Below, piece after piece: positions 56,922 through 64,000 of a stretch of DNA of 64,000 bases. The stretch's first letter is position 1. Every line of letters begins with the position of its first letter. The DNA lies in contig NZ_JBBOSU010000001.1 in assembly GCF_038005225.1 (NCBI RefSeq), forward strand, positions 1,104,001-1,168,000, given 5' to 3'. The position numbers and the translations under genes were made by a program. The notes beneath the pieces are model-generated. The model worked only from the letters and a program-made list of their open reading frames with translations. It searched no databases and was not told the origin of the DNA. The DNA comes from Solibacillus sp. FSL K6-1523 (GTDB taxonomy: Bacteria; Bacillota; Bacilli; Bacillales_A; Planococcaceae).

Positions 56922-56948
56922 TTAGCACTCTTCTTATGCGAGTGCTAA
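56922..56948. promoter_or_regulatory. CIRCE operator (HrcA binding site)
   Basis: A perfect TTAGCACTC-N9-GAGTGCTAA inverted repeat lies 14 bases before the hrcA start. It is the classical HrcA target that represses the hrcA-grpE-dnaK operon; HrcA activity depends on GroEL. A TATAAT sits just upstream (56913-56918); TTGACA at 56883 is too far for it (24 bases), so the exact promoter is uncertain. Confidence 0.97.
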
Positions 56949-56962
56949 CAGAGGTGATAAAG

Positions 56963-57997
56963 ATGTTAACAAATCGGCAGTTACAAATATTACGCGTAAT
57001 CGTGGATGATTTTGTGATGTCTGCTCAGCCTGTTGGTTCGCGTCAAATAGCTAAAAAAGAAGGTATTACTTATAGTGCAGCTACGATTCGAAATGAAATG
57101 GCGGATCTGGAGGAGTTAGGTTTTTTAGAAAAAACACATACATCGTCTGGCAGAGTCCCATCTGAACAAGGTTACCGATTTTATGTGGATCATTTACTAA
57201 AACCTCAAGTTATTTCAGGAAATGATGTCGAACAAATTCATTCGCTCTTTGAAAAGCAAATGTTCGAAGCTGAAAAGGTGATACGAGAGTCTGCCAATAT
57301 TTTGTCGGAATTAACTACGTATACAACGATTTTGCTCGGACCAGATGTAAAAAAGCATCGCGTAAAAAAAGTCCAAATCGTTCCATTGACGGAACAAACA
57401 GCAGTGGCCATTATCGTAACGGACAATGGACATGTTGAAAATAGAGTATTACCGTTACCATCAGGATTCAGTCCTTCAGAAATAGAGAAAATGGTGAACA
57501 TTTTAAATGATCGCCTTGTTGGTGTGCCGCTTCAAGATTTTCATCTTAAATTAGAAACGGAAGCATTGTCGATTTTAAAACAGCATGTCAATGCAGCAGA
57601 ATCAATCATTCAGTCTTTAGTATCCATTTCTGCTGATCAGTCTGAAGGGAAAGTGTATTATGGTGGTAAGTCCAATATGTTAAATCAACCGGAGTTCCAC
57701 GATTTAAATAAGGTCCGGATGTTGATGGATTTAATTGATAAGAAAAGCCAAGTGCATACCTTATTTAATCAACAACAATCGGGTATTCAAATTCGAATTG
57801 GCTCGGAAAACAATCATTTGGCGATGGAAAATTGTAGTGTCATTACCGCATCGTTTTTATTGGATGAAGAGCAGCAAGGGGCTATTGCGATTATAGGTCC
57901 GACGCGCATGGATTATAAGCGTGTCGTTACTTTGCTGGAAGTAATGCGCAACGGTTTATCGCAAGCCTTTATGAAAGGCACACATGATAAGCTTTGA
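56963..57997 (+). CDS. hrcA: Heat-inducible transcription repressor HrcA
   Basis: The 344-residue repressor of class I heat-shock genes has an N-terminal winged helix (TNRQLQILRVIVDDFV; SGRVPSEQGYRFYVDHLL) and a GAF-like dimerisation/C-terminal domain (SVITASFLLDEEQQGAIAIIGPTRMDY). ATG 56963 behind GAGGTGATAAAG is chosen; an in-frame ATG at 56936 lies inside the CIRCE operator and would only add nine residues. The operator overlaps the leader, consistent with autoregulation. Confidence 0.97.
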   Translation: MLTNRQLQILRVIVDDFVMSAQPVGSRQIAKKEGITYSAATIRNEMADLEELGFLEKTHTSSGRVPSEQGYRFYVDHLLKPQVISGNDVEQIHSLFEKQMFEAEKVIRESANILSELTTYTTILLGPDVKKHRVKKVQIVPLTEQTAVAIIVTDNGHVENRVLPLPSGFSPSEIEKMVNILNDRLVGVPLQDFHLKLETEALSILKQHVNAAESIIQSLVSISADQSEGKVYYGGKSNMLNQPEFHDLNKVRMLMDLIDKKSQVHTLFNQQQSGIQIRIGSENNHLAMENCSVITASFLLDEEQQGAIAIIGPTRMDYKRVVTLLEVMRNGLSQAFMKGTHDKL

Positions 57998-58009
57998 GGA
58001 GGATTATAA

Positions 58010-58561
58010 GTGACGGAAACAACTAAGACGAACGAAGAACTTGAACAAACAACAAATGAGGAAGCAGCACCAGAATCAGTAGAAACTGAAGAGGTTGTTG
58101 TGGATGAAAAAGAAGCAAAAATCGGGGAGTTAGCAGCAAAATTAGCGGATGAGGAAGCGCGTTACATTCGCTTACGTGCAGATTATGATAACTTACTACG
58201 TCGCGGTCGATTAGATCGAGAAGCAGCTGAAAAATATCGTGCACAGTCGATTTTAACAGAGCTTTTACCTGTATTAGATAATTTAGATCGTGCGCTTCAA
58301 GTAGAAGTAACGACTGAAGAAGCAACGGCTCTTTATAAAGGTGTAGAAATGGTATATCAGCAACTTTTAGCAGCGACACAAAATGAAGGCTTACAAGTTA
58401 TTGCAGCAGAAGGGGAGCAATTCGATCCGAACGTGCACCAAGCAGTTATGCAAGAGCAAGATAGCGAAAAAGAAGCAGGCATTATTTTACGTGAATTGCA
58501 AAAAGGATATAGCTTAAAAGATCGCGTATTACGCCCATCAATGGTATCTGTAAACGAGTAA
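58010..58561 (+). CDS. grpE: Nucleotide exchange factor GrpE
   Basis: GrpE releases ADP from DnaK. The 183-residue protein has an acidic, Glu/Thr-rich N-terminus, a long helix (about 40-100, ARYIRLRADYDNLLRRGRLD) and a C-terminal beta domain with GEQFDPNVHQAV and LQKGYSLKDRVLRPSMV. GTG 58010 follows GAGGAGGATTATAA, 12 bases after hrcA. Confidence 0.97.
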   Translation: MTETTKTNEELEQTTNEEAAPESVETEEVVVDEKEAKIGELAAKLADEEARYIRLRADYDNLLRRGRLDREAAEKYRAQSILTELLPVLDNLDRALQVEVTTEEATALYKGVEMVYQQLLAATQNEGLQVIAAEGEQFDPNVHQAVMQEQDSEKEAGIILRELQKGYSLKDRVLRPSMVSVNE

Positions 58562-58575
58562 AGTACGAATAGACT

Positions 58576-58601
58576 TGCCATGCTTCGTCTAAAGCATGGC
58601 A
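58576..58601 (+). other. Stem-loop between grpE and dnaK (no T run)
   Basis: TGCCATGCTT (58576-58585) pairs with AAGCATGGCA (58592-58601) around a six-base loop. Without a T run it is more likely to be an mRNA stabiliser or processing site that would raise dnaK over grpE and hrcA than a terminator (inference). Confidence 0.6.
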
Positions 58602-58667
58602 CCCTAGCAAAATTATTATCATGATTAAACACAATTTAATGTGTTTCAATATTAGGAGGAAGAATGA

Positions 58668-60518
<1,851 letters not shown>

Positions 60519-60544
60519 TTAATTAATCTTTAGCCCAAAGAAGT

Positions 60545-60583
60545 AGAAAAAGCCAAAGACCGCTTGCGGCTTTGGCTTTTTCT
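60545..60583 (+). terminator. Intrinsic terminator between dnaK and dnaJ
   Basis: AGAAAAAGCCAAAG (60545-60558) pairs with CTTTGGCTTTTTCT (60570-60583) with inner CCGC/GCGG. It separates dnaJ from the operon, so dnaJ needs read-through or its own promoter (TTGTAT at 60656 with a weak -10 near 60681). Confidence 0.85.
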
Positions 60584-60718
60584 AAGTGTTATGTAAAGTT
60601 ATCATTTCGAGAGAATCCGATAAATGAGAATTTAAAAAATGAATGGTGTAGCAAATTGTATACATCATTTTTTCAACATGTTAAAATAGACGTTATGTAA
60701 AAGAGCGGAGAGTGAATA

Positions 60719-61831
60719 ATGAGTAAGCGTGATTACTATGAAGTGCTTGGCATAGCAAAAAGTGCAAGCAAAGATGAAATAAAGAAAGCTTATCGTAAAT
60801 TATCAAAACAATATCACCCAGACATTAATAAAGAACCCGATGCGGATGAAAAATTTAAAGAAGTAGCAGAAGCATACGAAGTCCTTTTTGATGAGCAAAA
60901 ACGTGCACGTTATGATCAATTTGGTCATGAGGATCCAAATGCTGGATTTGGCGGTGGAGGTGCTGGTGGTTTCGGTGGCTTCGAAGATATTTTCAGTTCA
61001 TTCTTTGGTGGTGGACGTCGTCAAGATCCAAATGCGCCTCGCAAAGGGGACGACTTACAATACCGCATGAATATTACGTTTGAAGAAGCGGTATTCGGAA
61101 AAGAAACAGAAATAGAAATTCCAACAGAAGAGTCATGTGGAACTTGTCATGGTTCAGGTGCAAAGCCAGGAACAACGCCACAAACATGTTCGCAATGTAA
61201 TGGTGCAGGACAAATTAACCAAGCGGTGGATACACCATTTGGTCGCATGATGAATAAACGTTCATGCCCAAGCTGTCGTGGTCAAGGGAAAATTATCGTT
61301 GATAAATGTTCAACTTGTCGCGGTGCAGGTCAAGTTACGAAAAAGAAAAAAATTAAAATTACAATTCCAGCAGGTGTGGATGACGGGCAACAACTACGCG
61401 TATCGGGCCAAGGGGAAGCAGGCTTTAACGGCGGTCCATCAGGTGACTTATATATCGTATTCTCAGTTCGTAAGCACGAGTTTTACGAGCGTGATGGCGA
61501 TGATATTATGTTCGAGCTAAAATTAACATTCCCACAAGCAGCATTAGGTGACGAAATTGAAGTACCAACGATTCACGGGAAAGTGAAACTAAAAATCCCA
61601 GTAGGTACACAATCAGGCGCGCAATTCCGATTGAAAGATAAGGGTGTTAAAAATGTACATGGCTATGGCACAGGGCATCAATATGTCATCGTCAACGTTG
61701 TGACACCAACGAAATTGACAGAAAAGCAGAAACAATTATTACGTGAGTTTGCAGAAATTAGCGGCGACATTCCAGAAGAACAAGGAAGCTCACTATTCGA
61801 TAAAATTAAAAAGAAAATTAAGGGTGACTAA
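60719..61831 (+). CDS. dnaJ: Chaperone protein DnaJ (Hsp40)
   Basis: The 370-residue type I Hsp40 has a J domain with HPD (residues about 32-34), the Gly/Phe-rich region ([13 protein letters not shown]), four zinc repeats C-x2-C-x-G-x-G ([32 protein letters not shown]) and the C-terminal substrate domain. It recruits and activates DnaK. ATG 60719 lies behind GCGGAGAGTG. Confidence 0.98.
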   Translation: MSKRDYYEVLGIAKSASKDEIKKAYRKLSKQYHPDINKEPDADEKFKEVAEAYEVLFDEQKRARYDQFGHEDPNAGFGGGGAGGFGGFEDIFSSFFGGGRRQDPNAPRKGDDLQYRMNITFEEAVFGKETEIEIPTEESCGTCHGSGAKPGTTPQTCSQCNGAGQINQAVDTPFGRMMNKRSCPSCRGQGKIIVDKCSTCRGAGQVTKKKKIKITIPAGVDDGQQLRVSGQGEAGFNGGPSGDLYIVFSVRKHEFYERDGDDIMFELKLTFPQAALGDEIEVPTIHGKVKLKIPVGTQSGAQFRLKDKGVKNVHGYGTGHQYVIVNVVTPTKLTEKQKQLLREFAEISGDIPEEQGSSLFDKIKKKIKGD

Positions 61832-61836
61832 CTTGT

Positions 61837-62025
61837 TTCAGCAGGGTTAAAACCCGTGCTGAAGTAGAGGAACTCAGGTTAAGGACGCCGCATCGTGCGG
61901 CAACGCCTGAGTGACCAACATCGTGTTGGCCTAATGCCCCGGCGGATGTTACAGATTTTTAAGAGGAGTTTTTCGAGTGAGCTCGAAAAAAATCTGAACG
62001 CAATTACGCCTCGGCGTAATTGATT
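61837..62025 (+). repeat. Palindromic modular repeat, copy 5
   Basis: It begins five bases after the dnaJ stop: TTCAGCA...TGCTGAA with inner GGGTT/AACCC, then hairpins GCCGCA-TCG-TGCGGC (61887-61901) and CCAACA-TCG-TGTTGG (61915-61929), the core GGCGGATGTTACAGA, and the TTTTTCGAG/CTCGAAAAA and CAATTACGC/GCGTAATTG hairpins. GCCGCA/TGCGGC has a paired A-to-G and T-to-C change relative to GCCACA/TGTGGC in copy 3. It ends 17 bases before the prmA start. Confidence 0.9.
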
Positions 62026-62042
62026 AAGGGAGTGGATTGTAA

Positions 62043-62981
62043 GTGAAGTGGACAGAGCTTTCGATATTAACGACACATGAAGCGGTTGATGCAGTAACGA
62101 ACATTCTACACGAAGCAGGCGCTAATGGCGTAGTGATAGAGGATTCAAAAGAATTAGATAAAGAAAGAATCGATAAATTTGGTGAAATTTATGCCTTAAA
62201 CCCACAGGACTTTCCAAAAACTGGTGTCATTGTGAAAGCATACTTATCTGCATCAAGTTTTCTATCTGAAACAGTAGAAGAAATCAAACTTGCAATTGCC
62301 AACCTTGTGAATTTTGATATTAATATAGGTGAAAATGTTTTAACGCTATGTGAAATTGACGAGGAAGATTGGGCGACAGCATGGAAGCAATATTATCATC
62401 CGGTGAAAATTTCGGAGCGTTTTACAATTGTGCCAACATGGGAAGAGTATACACCAGTAAGTACAGATGAATTAATTATCGAGTTGGATCCAGGCATGGC
62501 ATTCGGAACGGGTACACATCCTACAACAGTAATGTGTTTACAAGCACTTGAAGAAGTTGTGAAAAAGGGTGATACTGTTGTTGATGTTGGAACGGGTTCA
62601 GGCGTCCTATCAATCGGAGCGGCGATGCTTGGTGCGAAAAGCGTGCATGCTTTAGATTTAGATGAAGTGGCCGTTACTGCAGCGCGTGAAAATATTGCCT
62701 TAAATAAAGTGGATTCAGTTGTTGAAGTATTCCACGGTAATTTACTCGATACGGTAAAAGAACCAGCAGATATCGTAGTTGCAAATATTTTAGCAGATAT
62801 TATTATTTCGTTTACGGATGATGCTTATTCGATCGTAAAATCAGGTGGACTTTATGTGACATCTGGTATTATCGGTGCGAAAAAAGATGATGTAAAAGAA
62901 GCGCTTGAAAAATCAGGTTTTATCATTGAAGAAGTATTGATGATGGAAGATTGGGTAGCGATTATTTCACGTCGCCCATAG
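62043..62981 (+). CDS. prmA: Ribosomal protein L11 methyltransferase
   Basis: PrmA trimethylates L11. The 312-residue protein has the N-terminal L11-recognition domain ([33 protein letters not shown]) and the AdoMet methyltransferase fold with [35 protein letters not shown] and [11 protein letters not shown] 62043 lies behind AGGGAGTGGAT, right after repeat copy 5. It follows dnaJ as in B. subtilis (yqeT). Confidence 0.96.
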   Translation: MKWTELSILTTHEAVDAVTNILHEAGANGVVIEDSKELDKERIDKFGEIYALNPQDFPKTGVIVKAYLSASSFLSETVEEIKLAIANLVNFDINIGENVLTLCEIDEEDWATAWKQYYHPVKISERFTIVPTWEEYTPVSTDELIIELDPGMAFGTGTHPTTVMCLQALEEVVKKGDTVVDVGTGSGVLSIGAAMLGAKSVHALDLDEVAVTAARENIALNKVDSVVEVFHGNLLDTVKEPADIVVANILADIIISFTDDAYSIVKSGGLYVTSGIIGAKKDDVKEALEKSGFIIEEVLMMEDWVAIISRRP

Positions 62982-62987
62982 ATTAAT

Positions 62988-63025
62988 AAAACAACAGCTG
63001 CATTTTTTACGCGGCTGTTGTTTTT
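62988..63025 (+). terminator. Intrinsic terminator after prmA
   Basis: AAAACAACAGCTGC pairs with GCGGCTGTTGTTTTT (one wobble), followed by T residues. Confidence 0.86.
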
Positions 63026-63065
63026 GTCTAAATATAAGGAGTTAATGAAAGTTGAGGACAATTAA

Positions 63066-63809
63066 ATGCAACGTTATTTTGTAGAACAACAAGCAAATGA
63101 GCATCAAGAGTTTACAATTAGTGGCGATAATGCACGTCACATCAGTAAAGTAATGCGCATGTCAATCGGCAATCAAATTATCATTGTTCAAAATGGTGTC
63201 GCGTTTATTTGTGAAATTATTTCGCTTGAGGGGGATGTGATTGCGCGCCAAACAGGACAAATGATTCCATCCCCAGAAATGACGATTCAAGTCGATATTG
63301 CGTGTGGATTGCCAAAAGGAGATAAATTAGAGCTCATTACGCAAAAAGGGACCGAGCTTGGGATGCATGCACTTCTCCCGTTCGCAGCAGAACGCTCGAT
63401 TGTAAAATGGGATGAAAAAAAGGGGATGAAAAACCAAGAACGTTTACAAAAAATTGCCCAAGAAGCAGCAGAGCAATCGCATCGTACACATATCCCGGTA
63501 ATCGAGTTTCCTATAAGTTTTAAGCAACTTTTACAAAAGATTAAAGACTATGATGCGGTATATATTGCCGATGAAGAGGATGCAAAATTAGCGGAACGTA
63601 TAAAATTTTCGGATAAGCTTAAAAAACTTTCAGCTAATAATTCAACGAAAATACTATGCATCTTTGGTCCAGAAGGTGGTATTTCACGTCAGGAAAGCGC
63701 GGCATTAATCGAGGCTGGCGCACAAACGATGTCACTCGGCCCCCGTATTTTACGAGCGGAAACGGCACCGTTATATGCACTTTCTGCTATTTCTTATGAA
63801 TTTGAATGA
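63066..63809 (+). CDS. rsmE: 16S rRNA (uracil(1498)-N(3))-methyltransferase RsmE
   Basis: RsmE methylates N3 of U1498 in 16S rRNA. The 247-residue SPOUT-fold protein starts MQRYFV, has an N-terminal PUA-like part (GDNARHISKVMRM) and the knotted C-terminal motif FGPEGGISRQESA, LGPRILRAETAP. It is next to prmA as in Bacillus (yqeU). GAGGAC six bases upstream supports ATG 63066. Confidence 0.96.
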   Translation: MQRYFVEQQANEHQEFTISGDNARHISKVMRMSIGNQIIIVQNGVAFICEIISLEGDVIARQTGQMIPSPEMTIQVDIACGLPKGDKLELITQKGTELGMHALLPFAAERSIVKWDEKKGMKNQERLQKIAQEAAEQSHRTHIPVIEFPISFKQLLQKIKDYDAVYIADEEDAKLAERIKFSDKLKKLSANNSTKILCIFGPEGGISRQESAALIEAGAQTMSLGPRILRAETAPLYALSAISYEFE

Positions 63810-63928
63810 TTGCAGGATATCAAATAATTTATAAATCCGCAGAGATTATAATGTATGGTATTATATGGATGTTCAAAGACACTTCGAAATTAGGGCAATA
63901 GTTAGTCATATTGTAATTGATAACTGTG

Positions 63929-63966
63929 AACAAAAGCGCTACCTAAAACAGGAAAGCGCTTTTGTT
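63929..63966 (+). terminator. Intrinsic terminator after rsmE
   Basis: AACAAAAGCGCT (63929-63940) pairs with AGCGCTTTTGTT (63955-63966). No gene is seen from 63810 to the window end. Confidence 0.82.
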
Positions 63967-64000
63967 ATGCATAGAAAAGGACTTAAAAATTATTGATTTC

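Overview
The window looks like chromosomal DNA of a spore-forming, AT-rich Gram-positive bacterium (Bacillota, Bacillales). The gene order spoIIIE-ymfC-...-ymfF-ymfH-ymfI-ymfK-ymfM-pgsA-cinA-recA-rny is the conserved Bacillus backbone. An SLH-domain surface protein, a SpoVS pair and korAB next to spoVS fit Planococcaceae (Solibacillus/Lysinibacillus-like). This placement is inferred from gene content and style, not from a database match. All convincing genes are on the + strand.

Layout. (1) 1-17.8 kb, housekeeping backbone: the 3' end of spoIIIE, a GntR regulator, a BMP-family nucleoside-type ABC importer (lipoprotein, ATPase, two permeases), the ymfF/ymfH/ymfI genes linked to EF-P modification, ymfK (DUF3388), a RodZ-like ymfM, pgsA, cinA, recA (with a LexA box) and rny. 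(2) 18.0-46.1 kb, a large polysaccharide (capsule/EPS) island that interrupts the usual rny-ymdB-spoVS neighbourhood. It holds a CpsB-type phosphatase, an LCP ligase, a pgi paralogue and a PHP protein, then ymdB, then galE, galU, an initiating sugar-phosphate transferase, GDP-fucose genes (fcl, gmd, manC), three glycosyltransferases, Wzy, Wzx, a FemAB/GNAT-type acyltransferase, two tandem ATP-grasp ligases, two PLP-fold proteins, rmlA, rmlB, and finally Wzz and the BY-kinase CpsD. (3) 46.2-50.2 kb: two spoVS copies and korAB. (4) 50.2-51.3 kb: a gene-free junction with an IS21-like remnant and a composite palindromic repeat. (5) 51.6-55.6 kb: an SLH-anchored protein, a chemotaxis receptor and a small unknown gene. 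(6) 55.7-63.8 kb: hemW, then the CIRCE-controlled hrcA-grpE-dnaK, dnaJ, prmA and rsmE.

How the genes work together. The island reads as a complete Wzx/Wzy system: one initiating transferase plus three glycosyltransferases suggest a repeat unit of about four sugars, with UDP-Glc/Gal, GDP-Man/GDP-Fuc and a dTDP-4-amino-4,6-dideoxyhexose as likely donors. rmlC and rmlD are absent and a VioA-like aminotransferase sits just before rmlAB, so the dTDP branch probably makes an amino sugar rather than rhamnose. The adjacent acyltransferase and paired ATP-grasp enzymes may attach an acyl or aminoacyl group to it (inference).

The most unusual non-coding signal is a modular, strongly palindromic repeat present in five copies (about 2.9, 10.5, 43.9, 46.6 and 61.8 kb), with shared modules at 51.2 kb. 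All copies have the same orientation as the genes. Their stems are kept while loops vary, with paired compensatory changes, and one copy supplies the last 14 codons and the stop of rmlB. A second repeat family precedes two polysaccharide genes (30.4 and 44.3 kb), and an 11-unit AAAT microsatellite lies just upstream of the initiating sugar transferase.
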